A stretch of 32,125 nt of DNA from Erysipelotrichales bacterium (lineage in GTDB: Bacteria; Bacillota_I; Bacilli_A; Acholeplasmatales; WRBM01): contig WRBM01000022.1 of the NCBI GenBank assembly GCA_009784525.1, forward strand, positions 1 to 32,125, written 5' to 3'. Under the pieces are notes generated by a model. The model did not search any database. It saw only the letters and a list, made by a program, of their open reading frames with translations, and was not told the DNA's origin. The position numbers and the translations under genes were made by a program. Position 1 is the stretch's first letter. The number at the start of each line of letters is the position of its first letter. Positions 22,839-32,125 of the stretch are shown piece by piece.

Positions 22839-25800
22839 ATGGATCACAAAATTATTAATTATGGAAAAAGAGCTAAAAGAAGAAGTTATTCAAGAATTCG
22901 TTCGGAAATTGATCTGCCAGATCTAATTGAGGTTCAGACAAAATCTTTTCAAAATTTTGTTGAAGAAGGCTTAAAAGATGTGTTCAGAGATGTTTCTCCA
23001 ATCGTCAATCATTCTGGCGATATGAAGATTTATTTTGGAAACTATATCTTTGAAAAACCAAAATACTCAATTCAGGAATCAAAGATTCACGACGTAAATT
23101 ACGCTCGTCCTTTAAAGGTTCAGGTTCGTTTAGAAAATACCCAAACCGGAGATGTTAAGGAAAACCTACTTTATATGGGTGATATTCCTTACATGACCCC
23201 AGTTGGGACTTTTGTCATTAACGGTGCTGAGCGCGTAATCGTGTCCCAGATTGTTCGTTCTTCAGGTGTTTATTTTTCTAAAGAACTAGACAAAAAGAAC
23301 GGATTGTTTCGTTATGTCGGACAAGTTATTCCAACTCGTGGTGCCTGGATTGAATTTGAGACGGGATCTCGTGATATCTGGTATGGTAAATTAGACCGTT
23401 CTAAAAAAATTCCTTTGACTATTTTAATCAAAGCTTTTGGTTTTTCCAAAAACAAACAAATTACCGACTTTTTCGGTAAGTATGAAAATTTAGAATTAAC
23501 TTTTGAAAAAGACCCTGTTAAAAACTCTGATGAAGCTGTTAAAGAAGTATACAAAAAACTTCGTCAAGGTGAGGAAGTTCCGGTTGAAGGCGCAAGAGAA
23601 TTAGTTTATAATCGTCTTTTCGATCAGAAACGTTATGATTTAGCCAATGTTGGTCGTTTTAAATTTAATAAAAAACTTGATGTCTTAACTAGAGCTGAAG
23701 GATTATATACAACTAATGATATCATTGATCCAGAAACAAGTGCGATTATTGTCCCAAAAATGACACTTGTCACTAAAGATATTATTAATATCCTAAAGGA
23801 AAATCGCCATGCTTTCCGTAAAGAAGTGCATTTAGATTATAAGTGGTATGATAGTGATGTTTTCTGTGAAATTTTAGAACTATCCCGTAAAGACGGTGAT
23901 AAATATACAAGCTATAAAGTAATCGGTAATGATCAAAGAGAAACTAAATTGCATATCACTATGTCTGATATTTTAGCTTCGACTTCATATTACTTTAATC
24001 TTTCTGTTGGAATTGGAGATCTTGATGATATTGATCATTTAGGTAATCGTCGTGTTCGTTTAATTTCTGAGCTTTTAAAAAATCAGTTCAGAATCGGTTT
24101 TACTAAATTAGAGAAAAACATTAAAGACCGGATGTCAACAGTTGAGCCAAAGGAAGCTACACCACAAAATCTAATTAATATTAAACCTTTAACTTCTTCC
24201 TTAAAAGAATTTTTTGGAAGTTCTCAGTTATCTCAATTTATGGATCAGATTAATCCATTAGCTGAATTAACGCAAAAAAGACGTATTTCGGCACTTGGTA
24301 CCGGTGGTTTAGCAAGAGATAGAGCAGGAGTTGAAGTCCGTGACGTTCACTATTCTCATTATGGTAGAATGTGTCCGATTGAAACACCTGAGGGACCATC
24401 AATTGGTCTAATTACTTCTTTGGCATCTTATGCCAGAGTAAATGATTTAGGCTTTATCGAAACACCTTATTTAAGAGTTGATAAAAATACTTCGACAGTT
24501 ACTGATGAAATAGTTTACTTAGCGGCTGATCAAGAAGAACATTACGTTATTGCCTCGGCATCAACTAAACTAGACCAGGACACTGGAGCGATTATCGATG
24601 ACCGGATTATTGGTCGTTTAAAAGGCGCTAATGAAATTTTCCAGAAACATGAAATTGACTATCTTGATGTTTCGCCTAAGCAGATTATTTCTGTGGCGAC
24701 ATCTTGTATTCCTTTCCTTGAACACGATGATGCTTCCCGGGCTCTGATGGGTGCCAACATGCAACGTCAGGCAATTCCATTACTTAAAACTGATTCGCCA
24801 ATTGTCGGAACCGGAGTTGAATATAAGATTGCTCATGACTCAGGTTCTTGCGCTATTTGTCATACAGCAGGTGAAGTTACCTATGTGGATTCTAGAACGG
24901 TCGAAGTCTTAAATTCAGAAGGTAATACCGATACATACGAATTAATGAATTTTTTCCGCTCCAATCAAGACACTTGTATTTTACAAAGACCAATAGTCGA
25001 AGTTGGCGAAAAAGTTGAAAAAGGACAAATCCTTGCGGATGGACCTTCAATCAATGATGGTGAATTAGCTTTAGGTCAAAATGTTACAGTAGCATTCATG
25101 ACTTGGAACGGCTATAACTATGAAGATGCGATTGTTATGAGTGAACGTTTAGTTAAAGATGACGTTTATACTTCCATCCATATTGAAAAATACGAAATTG
25201 AAACTCGTGATACAAAACTTGGTAAAGAAGATATTACTCGTGAGATTCCAAACGTAGGCGGCGACGCTTTAAAGTATTTGGACGAAAGAGGCATTATCGT
25301 TACTGGTGCTGAAGTTAAAGAGGGCGACATTTTAGTCGGTAAAGTTACACCTAAAGGACAAACTGATCCAACACCAGAAGAAAAACTGTTATTAGCCATT
25401 TTCGGGGAGAAATCTCGTGAAGTGCGTGACTCTTCATTAAGAGTACCACATGGTGGTGGTGGCGTAGTTCATTCAGTTGAATGCTTTTCTAAAGCTAAAG
25501 GTGATGATTTATCGCCTGGTGTTAATGAATTAATTCGGGTTAATGTCATCCAGAAACGTAAAATTTCTGAAGGTGACAAAATGGCAGGAAGACATGGTAA
25601 TAAAGGGGTTATTTCTAAAATATTACCAATGGAAGATATGCCTTACATGGCGGATGGAACGCCTGTTGATATCATGTTAAATCCACTTGGAGTTCCAAGT
25701 CGTATGAATATTGGCCAAATTATCGAGCTTCACTTAGGTATGGCTGGTAAAATTCTTGGAACTAAAGTTGCGACACCGGTATTTGATGGTGTAACGCAAA

Positions 25801-26372
25801 GTGACTTGACGAACATTATGGCTGAAGCTGGTCTGGAACAAGATGGTAAATTCACGCTTTACGATGGTAGAAGTGGTGAAGAATATGAAAACAAAATTAC
25901 TGTCGGAGTCATGTATATGATTAAATTATCGCACATGGTTGATGATAAAATTCATGCCCGTAGTGTCGGACCTTACACATTAGTTACACAACAACCAATG
26001 GGTGGTAAAGCTCAAAATGGTGGTCAGCGTTTCGGAGAAATGGAAGTTTGGGCTTTAGAAGCTTATGGAGCTGCAAATGTCCTTCAAGAAATGTTAACAA
26101 TCAAATCCGATGATATTATCGGTAGGAATAAGGTTTTCAGAGCGATTGTTGATAATAAGCCAATCCCTAAAGCTAGTATTCCGGAATCTTTTAGAGTCTT
26201 GACTAAAGAATTACAGTCTCTAGGAATCTTTGTTGAATTGATTTCTAAAGAAACTGGAGAAAATGAAGTTAACAGATCTTTAGTTACTCACGATGAATCA
26301 TACATCTCCAAATATGGTTTTGATGCAACTCACAATCCAAACGCAATTGCGGATAAAGGAGGCGATGAGTAA
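22839..26372 (+). CDS. rpoB: DNA-directed RNA polymerase subunit beta
   Basis: A full-length beta subunit of 1177 aa. Conserved parts include the rifampicin-pocket region ([20 protein letters not shown], then KRRISALG), followed by [15 protein letters not shown], and the catalytic-site loop [14 protein letters not shown] near residue 910. At the position of E. coli His526 this protein has Gln479 (codon 24273-24275), and the usual GPGGL is GTGGL. Both differ from rifampicin-sensitive beta subunits. The stop TAA is immediately followed by the rpoC ATG. A weak AGGGAG lies 12 bases before the start. Confidence 0.99.
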   Translation: MDHKIINYGKRAKRRSYSRIRSEIDLPDLIEVQTKSFQNFVEEGLKDVFRDVSPIVNHSGDMKIYFGNYIFEKPKYSIQESKIHDVNYARPLKVQVRLENTQTGDVKENLLYMGDIPYMTPVGTFVINGAERVIVSQIVRSSGVYFSKELDKKNGLFRYVGQVIPTRGAWIEFETGSRDIWYGKLDRSKKIPLTILIKAFGFSKNKQITDFFGKYENLELTFEKDPVKNSDEAVKEVYKKLRQGEEVPVEGARELVYNRLFDQKRYDLANVGRFKFNKKLDVLTRAEGLYTTNDIIDPETSAIIVPKMTLVTKDIINILKENRHAFRKEVHLDYKWYDSDVFCEILELSRKDGDKYTSYKVIGNDQRETKLHITMSDILASTSYYFNLSVGIGDLDDIDHLGNRRVRLISELLKNQFRIGFTKLEKNIKDRMSTVEPKEATPQNLINIKPLTSSLKEFFGSSQLSQFMDQINPLAELTQKRRISALGTGGLARDRAGVEVRDVHYSHYGRMCPIETPEGPSIGLITSLASYARVNDLGFIETPYLRVDKNTSTVTDEIVYLAADQEEHYVIASASTKLDQDTGAIIDDRIIGRLKGANEIFQKHEIDYLDVSPKQIISVATSCIPFLEHDDASRALMGANMQRQAIPLLKTDSPIVGTGVEYKIAHDSGSCAICHTAGEVTYVDSRTVEVLNSEGNTDTYELMNFFRSNQDTCILQRPIVEVGEKVEKGQILADGPSINDGELALGQNVTVAFMTWNGYNYEDAIVMSERLVKDDVYTSIHIEKYEIETRDTKLGKEDITREIPNVGGDALKYLDERGIIVTGAEVKEGDILVGKVTPKGQTDPTPEEKLLLAIFGEKSREVRDSSLRVPHGGGGVVHSVECFSKAKGDDLSPGVNELIRVNVIQKRKISEGDKMAGRHGNKGVISKILPMEDMPYMADGTPVDIMLNPLGVPSRMNIGQIIELHLGMAGKILGTKVATPVFDGVTQSDLTNIMAEAGLEQDGKFTLYDGRSGEEYENKITVGVMYMIKLSHMVDDKIHARSVGPYTLVTQQPMGGKAQNGGQRFGEMEVWALEAYGAANVLQEMLTIKSDDIIGRNKVFRAIVDNKPIPKASIPESFRVLTKELQSLGIFVELISKETGENEVNRSLVTHDESYISKYGFDATHNPNAIADKGGDE

Positions 26373-29300
26373 ATGTCATCCCAATATAAATTAATGCAAA
26401 TTCGCCTTGCTTCTCCTGAAGAAATTGAAAACTGGAGTTATGGCGAAGTCAAAAAACATGAAACAATTAATTATCGCACATTAAAGCCGGAAACAGACGG
26501 TCTTTTCTGTGAGCGGATTTTTGGACCGACTAAGGATTATCAATGTGCTTGCGGTAAATCAAAGCGTAATGTCGATAAAGGCAAAGTATGCGATAAATGT
26601 GGTGTTGAAATCACTGAAGCCAAAGTACGCCGGGAAAGAATGGGCCACATTAAGCTGGCTAGTCCTGTTGTTCATACTTGGTACTTAAAGAATTCACCAT
26701 CGCGTTTGGCAGTTTTATTAGATATTAAAGCTAAAGATTTAGAAGAAGTTGTTTATTTAGCTTCTTATATCGTTACTGATCCTGGTAATGTGGAAGATCT
26801 TAGCCGAAAACAAATACTTTCTGAAGGTGAATTTTCTCAGCTTCATGAGCAACACGGTAAAAAATTTAAAGCTCTTACTGGTGCGGAAGCTGTCAAAGCT
26901 TTACTTATGGAAATAGATCTTGAAAAAGAAGTTAAGGAATTACGCCGTAAATTAAAAACGGCTTCAAAACAAAAGCGTGACCGGATTATCAAAAGGTTAG
27001 AGGTTGTTGAATCGTTTAATAACTCAGACAATCGTCCGGAATGGATGGTACTTGAAGTATTACCAGTTATTCCACCGGAATTACGTCCTATGGTTCAGTT
27101 AGATGGCGGACGTTTTGCGACTACGGATTTAAATGATTTATATCGTCGGATTTTAAACCGTAATAATCGTCTTAAAAGACAATACGAACAAAATGCTCCT
27201 CATTTGATTACTAAAAATGAGAAAAGAATGCTTCAGGAAGCTGTCGATGCTCTTATCGATAATTCTAAACGCGGTAAAAAAGCTGTTGTTGAGAAGAATC
27301 GTCACTTAAAATCATTAAGTGATATGTTGCGTGGTAAGCAAGGTCGTTTCCGTCAGAATCTTTTAGGTAAACGTGTTGACTATTCCGGGCGAAGTGTTAT
27401 CGTTGTTGGACCAGACTTAGAAATGTATCAGTGTGGTATTCCTAAAGAAATGGCTTTAACTTTATTTAAACCTTATGTCATACGTGAATTAATTGCCAAT
27501 GAAAGAACTTCGATTTCCAATGCTAAGCGTAAAATTGAAAAATTAGATGATAGTGTTTGGCCAATTTTAGAAAGTGTTATTCACGAGCATCCGGTATTAC
27601 TTAACCGCGCCCCTACTTTACACAGACTAGGGATTCAGGCTTTCGAACCGAAACTAATTGAAGGTAAAGCAATTCGTCTGCATCCATTAGTTACGACGGC
27701 TTTTAATGCTGACTTTGACGGAGACCAGATGGCAGTTCATATTCCTTTAAGTAATGAAGCTCAAGCAGAAGCTAGATTATTAATGTTAGCGAGCAATAAT
27801 ATCCTTAACCCGAAAGATGGAAAGCCAGTTGTTACACCTTCTCATGACATGGTTTTAGGAAACTATTACTTAACTACCGAAACTCTAGGACAACCGAATG
27901 AAGGTCATGCATATTTAAGTTATGAAGAGGCATATTTAGCTTACGCTAATAAGGAAATTACCTTACATACGCGAATTTTAGTTATGCCAGAGTCTTTAGG
28001 TAAAACTTGCTTTACTGAAGAACAGAACAAAAGCTTGCTGATTACAACTTTAGGAAAAATTATTTTCAATCAAATTTTACCAAAAAGTTTTCCTTATCTT
28101 AATGAACCAACTGAAGATAATTTAGTTAAAGAAATACCAAACAAATACTTTATTAAGCGCGGAATTGATCCAAAGACAATTTTTGCGGAAATGCCAAAAG
28201 TTGAACCATTTAAGAAAAAATATCTAGGACGGATTATCGCAGAAGTCTTCAAACAACTTAAAATTACTGAAACCTCAAAAATGTTAGATAAACTTAAGGA
28301 TTTAGGTTTTAAATATTCAACGATTGCCGGGATTACGATTTCAGCGGCCGATGTTCAAGTTTATTCGAAAAAGGATGATTTAATTAAAGAAACTGAAGAA
28401 AAAATCGATAAAATTACCGAACTTCACGACTCAGGATTTGTTACGGATAAAGAGCGTAAACAACTTGTGACTAAAGAATGGGCAATTGTTAAAGATAAAA
28501 TCCAAAAAGGCTTGATGGAAGAATTAAAAACTGATAACCATATGGCGATGATGGCTGATTCGGGAGCCCGTGGTAATGCTAATAACTTTACACAGCTAGC
28601 GGGGATGCGCGGACTGATGAATAATCCTAAAGGAGATGTCATTGAAGTTCCGGTTAAAGCATCATTCCGTGAAGGTCTGACAGTTTCTGAATTCTTTATT
28701 TCTACCCATGGAGCCCGTAAAGGATCTACTGATACGGCCTTAAAAACAGCTGAATCTGGTTACCTGACACGTCGTTTAGTTGACGTCAGCCAAGATGCGA
28801 TTGTTACTGAAAATGATTGTGGAACTGATCGCGGTATGAAAGTCGAATCTATCTATGAAGGCGGAGTGCCGATTGTTGATCTTTATGATCGGATTATCGG
28901 TCGTTATGCTTCAAAACCAGTAATTGATTCAAAAACTGGTGAAATGTATGTTAATAAAAATGAATTAATCACCAATGAGATTGGTGAACAAATTATTAAT
29001 GCTGGTATCGAAACACTTTTCTTGCGGACAAACCTGACTTGTAACTCAAAAACAGGCGTTTGTACAAAATGTTATGGACGTAACTTGGCAACTAATAATA
29101 TCGTTGAGGTTGGTGAAGCAGTAGGAATTATTGCTGCTCAATCAATAGGTGAGCCAGGAACTCAGCTGACAATGCGTACTTTCCAAACTGGAGGGGTTGC
29201 TTCTGCCTCAGATATTACTCAAGGTTTACCTCGTGTTCAAGAATTATTTGAAGCACGTAATCCAAAAGGTAAAGCAATTATTTCGGAAATCAATGGTCGT

Positions 29301-30047
29301 GTACGTAGTATTGAAAAACTTAAACATAATTTCTTAATTACTGTAGAAAACGATCAGGAAGAAAGAAAATATACAGTTGAAGCTAATGCTGAAATTTTAG
29401 TTAAAAAAGGTGAGAAGATTATTCCTGGTCAAAAAATCACAGTTGGTAATATCGCACCTAAAGAGTTATTGCGCGCTACAAACAGTGAAGAAGTACAAAA
29501 ATATATCTTAAAGGAAATCCAAAAAGTTTATCGCGCTCAAGGGGTTGAGATTTCCGATAAACATATCGAATTAATTATCAGACAGATGATGCGTAAGATT
29601 ATGGTTATTATTGAAGGTGATACAACTTTATTACCGGGGATGGAAACCTCAATCCATCATTTTGCGGCTGAAAATAAGAGAATGCTTTCTGTTGGCGGAA
29701 AATTAGCTATTGGTAAACCATTATTACTAGGTATTACTAGAGCTTCGTTACGTAGCGATTCATTCTTGTCAGCAGCTTCATTCCAGGAAACAACTAGAGT
29801 TCTGACGGATGCGGCAATTAAAGGAAAAACCGATGAATTATTAGGTCTTAAAGAAAATGTCATTATCGGTGGACTAATTCCGGCTGGTACAGGGATTTTA
29901 GCTGATACATTCTTTGATTTTACTCGTGATATGCCAGATGAAGAAATGATTGGAAGTTCTTCAAATCCTTATTTGCAAAAAAATAGTCAGAAAGTTGAAG
30001 CTTTTGAAGGCGACTACGAAGATGATTTTGAGGACGAAGATAAATAA
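26373..30047 (+). CDS. rpoC: DNA-directed RNA polymerase subunit beta prime
   Basis: A full-length beta prime subunit of 1224 aa. The N-terminal zinc site is Cys58/60/73/76, the catalytic Mg-binding motif NADFDGDQM has Asp447/449/451, and the second zinc site is Cys816 with Cys890/897/900. The trigger-loop region follows ([16 protein letters not shown]). The C-terminus is a short acidic tail ([11 protein letters not shown]). No large lineage insertion is seen. AGGAGG (at the end of rpoB) serves as Shine-Dalgarno. A perfect 12-bp terminator hairpin follows. Confidence 0.99.
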   Translation: MSSQYKLMQIRLASPEEIENWSYGEVKKHETINYRTLKPETDGLFCERIFGPTKDYQCACGKSKRNVDKGKVCDKCGVEITEAKVRRERMGHIKLASPVVHTWYLKNSPSRLAVLLDIKAKDLEEVVYLASYIVTDPGNVEDLSRKQILSEGEFSQLHEQHGKKFKALTGAEAVKALLMEIDLEKEVKELRRKLKTASKQKRDRIIKRLEVVESFNNSDNRPEWMVLEVLPVIPPELRPMVQLDGGRFATTDLNDLYRRILNRNNRLKRQYEQNAPHLITKNEKRMLQEAVDALIDNSKRGKKAVVEKNRHLKSLSDMLRGKQGRFRQNLLGKRVDYSGRSVIVVGPDLEMYQCGIPKEMALTLFKPYVIRELIANERTSISNAKRKIEKLDDSVWPILESVIHEHPVLLNRAPTLHRLGIQAFEPKLIEGKAIRLHPLVTTAFNADFDGDQMAVHIPLSNEAQAEARLLMLASNNILNPKDGKPVVTPSHDMVLGNYYLTTETLGQPNEGHAYLSYEEAYLAYANKEITLHTRILVMPESLGKTCFTEEQNKSLLITTLGKIIFNQILPKSFPYLNEPTEDNLVKEIPNKYFIKRGIDPKTIFAEMPKVEPFKKKYLGRIIAEVFKQLKITETSKMLDKLKDLGFKYSTIAGITISAADVQVYSKKDDLIKETEEKIDKITELHDSGFVTDKERKQLVTKEWAIVKDKIQKGLMEELKTDNHMAMMADSGARGNANNFTQLAGMRGLMNNPKGDVIEVPVKASFREGLTVSEFFISTHGARKGSTDTALKTAESGYLTRRLVDVSQDAIVTENDCGTDRGMKVESIYEGGVPIVDLYDRIIGRYASKPVIDSKTGEMYVNKNELITNEIGEQIINAGIETLFLRTNLTCNSKTGVCTKCYGRNLATNNIVEVGEAVGIIAAQSIGEPGTQLTMRTFQTGGVASASDITQGLPRVQELFEARNPKGKAIISEINGRVRSIEKLKHNFLITVENDQEERKYTVEANAEILVKKGEKIIPGQKITVGNIAPKELLRATNSEEVQKYILKEIQKVYRAQGVEISDKHIELIIRQMMRKIMVIIEGDTTLLPGMETSIHHFAAENKRMLSVGGKLAIGKPLLLGITRASLRSDSFLSAASFQETTRVLTDAAIKGKTDELLGLKENVIIGGLIPAGTGILADTFFDFTRDMPDEEMIGSSSNPYLQKNSQKVEAFEGDYEDDFEDEDK

Positions 30048-30053
30048 TTAATA

Positions 30054-30082
30054 AAAATATCCTATCAAGTATAGGATATTTT
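30054..30082 (+). terminator. intrinsic terminator after rpoC
   Basis: AAAATATCCTAT (30054-30065) pairs perfectly with ATAGGATATTTT (30071-30082) around CAAGT. The tatD Shine-Dalgarno AAGGAGGG starts 6 bases beyond. Confidence 0.8.
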
Positions 30083-30103
30083 CATTTAAGGAGGGCTGAT
30101 TTT

Positions 30104-30874
30104 TTGCTTTTTGATACACACTGCCATCTTAATTCCGAGCGTTATGAAGAGATCAAAACCTTGATTGAAAGTTCACATTTAGCTGGTATTGCGAAAATGA
30201 TTGTGCCAGGTTATGATTTAAAATCAAGTTATGAAGCTAAGGAATTAAGTGAAAAATATCCATTTATATATCCTGCTTTCGGTATTCATCCCTCAGAAAC
30301 GGACAAAATAACTAACATGGATTTAGAAAGTTTAACTAATTTAGCAAGCAATCATTTTTGTGTTGCGATTGGCGAAGCTGGATTAGATTATTACTGGCAA
30401 AAAGATAATAAAGCCGCACAAATCAAACTTTTTAAATTTCAAATTGAGTTAGCTTTAAGCTTAGATAAGCCAATTATTGTCCATATGCGTGATAGCGTTC
30501 AAGATTGTTACGACATAATCAGCTCTTATAAGGGTAAGCTTAAGGGTGTTATGCATTGTTACAGCGGCTCTTTGGAAATGGCCGAAAAATTTATTGAATT
30601 AGGTTTATATATTTCAATTGCCGGTCCTGTGACTTATAAGAACGCTAAAGAGGCAGTCAGAGTCGTTGAAAACATTGATTTTAATTATCTTTTAATTGAA
30701 ACCGACTGTCCATATCTGACCCCTGAGCCATTGAGGGGTAAAATTAATGAACCAAGATTTTTAGAATATACAGCTAAAAAAATTGCTGAAATCAGGAATA
30801 TTCCTTTTGAGGAAGTTTCTAAAATCACATTCCAAAATGCATTACGTTGTTTTGGATTAGATAAAGGAGAATAA
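30104..30874 (+). CDS. TatD family hydrolase/deoxyribonuclease
   Basis: A 256 aa metal-dependent hydrolase of the TatD family (YabD type in Bacilli). The metal ligands are visible: FDTHCHL (His-x-His) at the start, Glu in GEAGLDYYW, His in IIVHMRD, His in GVMHCYSG, and Asp in ETDCPYLTPEP. TatD proteins are 3'-5' DNA/RNA exonucleases acting in repair or RNA quality control. TTG 30104 follows AAGGAGGG by about 9 bases and gives the proper N-terminus. It follows the rpoC terminator without room for a promoter. Confidence 0.93.
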   Translation: MLFDTHCHLNSERYEEIKTLIESSHLAGIAKMIVPGYDLKSSYEAKELSEKYPFIYPAFGIHPSETDKITNMDLESLTNLASNHFCVAIGEAGLDYYWQKDNKAAQIKLFKFQIELALSLDKPIIVHMRDSVQDCYDIISSYKGKLKGVMHCYSGSLEMAEKFIELGLYISIAGPVTYKNAKEAVRVVENIDFNYLLIETDCPYLTPEPLRGKINEPRFLEYTAKKIAEIRNIPFEEVSKITFQNALRCFGLDKGE

Positions 30875-30876
30875 TA

Positions 30877-31890
30877 ATGAAAAAAATCCGTCTTTGTTTA
30901 CTTTTTGGGCTTGTAATCTTTGGGCTTACAGCCTGCCAAACTGATAAAACAGCTAATACAATTTATAATGTTGATATTACAGAAGTTCAAAGTCAAATAA
31001 CAAATGTTATTGAAAATGTGGAACGTTCAGTTTTTTTAGTGGAAACTTTTAATGCGACAGACTTAATTGGTTTAGGTTCAGGTGTTGTCTATAATCGGAT
31101 TGATGGTTATTATTTTCTGATTACTAATGAACATGTGATAGCTAACGGTGTCAGATTTCAAGTTTTTGATGGCCGAAGATCCTTTGCGGCAGAGCTTATG
31201 GGTTTTGATGTCGCAAATGATTTAGCGATTTTAAGATTTAGACATCCTGATGATTTAAATCTTATCGCTATTGATACAAATCAGATATTAAGAAGAGGCC
31301 AGTTTGTTTTAGCAATCGGTTCACCACTTGATCATGATTACTTTAATACAGTAACCTTAGGTATTATTTCTGGTTTTAGAGGCAACTATATTCAGCACGA
31401 TGCAGCGATAAATCCAGGTAATTCTGGTGGTCCTTTATTTGGTATTGATGGCAAACTAATTGGAATCAATGTTGCTAAAATTGCTTGGTCATCCTCTGGA
31501 ATTCCGGTTGAGGGTATTGGTTTTGCGATTAATATTGAAACAGTAGCTAGGTCGATAAGTAATATGGAAAGAAATGCCCAGCCAATTACTCGTCCTGTAT
31601 TGGGAGTTGCGGTTTTGTCGGTTTCTAATTATATAGGAATTTATGAGCATCAAGGCTGGCCTGCACTTCCAAGTTTTGTTCAATTTGGTTTGGTGATTAC
31701 CGATATTTCAAGCAGCTCTCCAGCAGATGGAAGCTTAGAAATGTTTGATGTCATAACCCATATGGCTGGAAATGAGATTAGAAATAGCGATGATTTAAGG
31801 GGTATTCTATGGAGATACCAAGTTGGAGATACGGTAACAATCACAGTTATCAGAAATGGTGTAGAAACGGAAGTTAATGTAACTTTATAA
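30877..31890 (+). CDS. HtrA/DegP-like trypsin-fold serine protease lipoprotein with PDZ domain
   Basis: A 337 aa secreted protease, two bases after tatD. The signal peptide ends with lipobox LTAC, putting the lipidated Cys at 20. The S1C protease domain shows the full triad: His86 (ITNEHVIANG), Asp115 (ANDLAILRF) and Ser183 (NPGNSGGPLFG). A PDZ-like domain follows at about 235-337 (GVAVLSV, ending DTVTITVIRNG). The role is probably quality control of secreted or membrane proteins. Most Bacillota HtrA proteins are held by a transmembrane anchor; here a lipid anchor made by Lgt would do so. A terminator follows at 31898. Confidence 0.92.
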   Translation: MKKIRLCLLFGLVIFGLTACQTDKTANTIYNVDITEVQSQITNVIENVERSVFLVETFNATDLIGLGSGVVYNRIDGYYFLITNEHVIANGVRFQVFDGRRSFAAELMGFDVANDLAILRFRHPDDLNLIAIDTNQILRRGQFVLAIGSPLDHDYFNTVTLGIISGFRGNYIQHDAAINPGNSGGPLFGIDGKLIGINVAKIAWSSSGIPVEGIGFAINIETVARSISNMERNAQPITRPVLGVAVLSVSNYIGIYEHQGWPALPSFVQFGLVITDISSSSPADGSLEMFDVITHMAGNEIRNSDDLRGILWRYQVGDTVTITVIRNGVETEVNVTL

Positions 31891-31897
31891 TGAATAC

Positions 31898-31930
31898 AGT
31901 CTGAAAGAGTTAAGTCTTTCGGACTTTTAT
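31898..31930 (+). terminator. intrinsic terminator after the HtrA-like gene
   Basis: AGTCTGAAAGA (31898-31908) pairs with TCTTTCGGACT (31915-31925), 11 bp with one G-T pair, loop GTTAAG, followed by TTTTATTTT. Confidence 0.85.
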
Positions 31931-31966
31931 TTTGTGTTTTTCTCTCAACTAAAGCATTAGATTTCT

Positions 31967-31995
31967 TTGACAAAAAGTGCAAAAAATGTTATAAT
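31967..31995 (+). promoter_or_regulatory. strong sigma-A promoter at the right edge
   Basis: Perfect TTGACA (31967-31972), 17-base spacer and perfect TATAAT (31990-31995) with a TGn extension. Transcription would start near 32002 and run beyond the window; no gene start with a Shine-Dalgarno is seen in the remaining about 120 AT-rich bases, so the leader is long or the gene lies further on. Confidence 0.85.
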
Positions 31996-32125
31996 ATGTC
32001 GGATTAATCGCTTTTTTATTCATTAGGAATTTCTATTTTCATCTTATAATAATATTTTCACTTAATATATGTATATTATACACACACGTATGCAAGAATT
32101 TTACTCAAATTTAATCTCAAAATCA

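Overview
The window is an AT-rich stretch of a low-GC bacterium of the Bacillota/Mollicutes side, carrying mostly conserved housekeeping genes. HPr kinase, Lgt, PpaX and WhiA sit together as in Bacilli. Promoters are of the sigma-A type, often with an extended TGn -10. TGA is a normal stop (ppaX, secE, whiA), which excludes the Mycoplasma/Spiroplasma code. A full-length pyruvate:ferredoxin oxidoreductase points to an anaerobic fermenter. The secreted proteins recognised here are lipoproteins. An Acholeplasma/Izemoplasma-like relative fits, but this is inference; no rRNA is present to settle it.

Layout. 1-4505 (+): a tightly overlapping operon of a VanZ-like membrane protein, a small membrane protein, hprK, lgt, ppaX and whiA. 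4471-5074 (-): a short XRE/controller-like regulator that converges on and overlaps whiA, and a DUF378 membrane protein. 5184-9413 (+): a LolA/YdcC-like lipoprotein, an unrecognised signal-anchored protein and the RNA-binding protein Tex. 9523-13065 (+): PFOR with its own promoter. 13199-14318 (+): rpmG, secE, nusG. 14397-19551: four genes that split the usually continuous nusG-rplK order: a SHOCT-tailed membrane protein, a DegV/FakB protein, an XRE regulator with six membrane segments (-), and a membrane-anchored KAP P-loop NTPase. 19693-30047 (+): rplK, rplA, rplJ, rplL, a YbxB/RsmC-like methyltransferase, rpoB, rpoC. 30104-31890 (+): TatD nuclease and an HtrA-like lipoprotein. A strong promoter near the right edge fires into sequence beyond the window.

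Regulation that can be read directly: L1-binding-site mimics in front of both rplK and rplA; an L10-type leader with an attenuator before rplJ; several terminator hairpins placed only a few bases before the next gene's Shine-Dalgarno (tex, tatD, the methyltransferase); and an intrinsic terminator for the minus strand embedded inside whiA.

The most novel parts are the accessory insertion with the KAP NTPase, the whiA/XRE antisense arrangement, and a Gln in place of the rifampicin-pocket His in RpoB. I found no CRISPR array, tRNA, rRNA, transposase or prophage.
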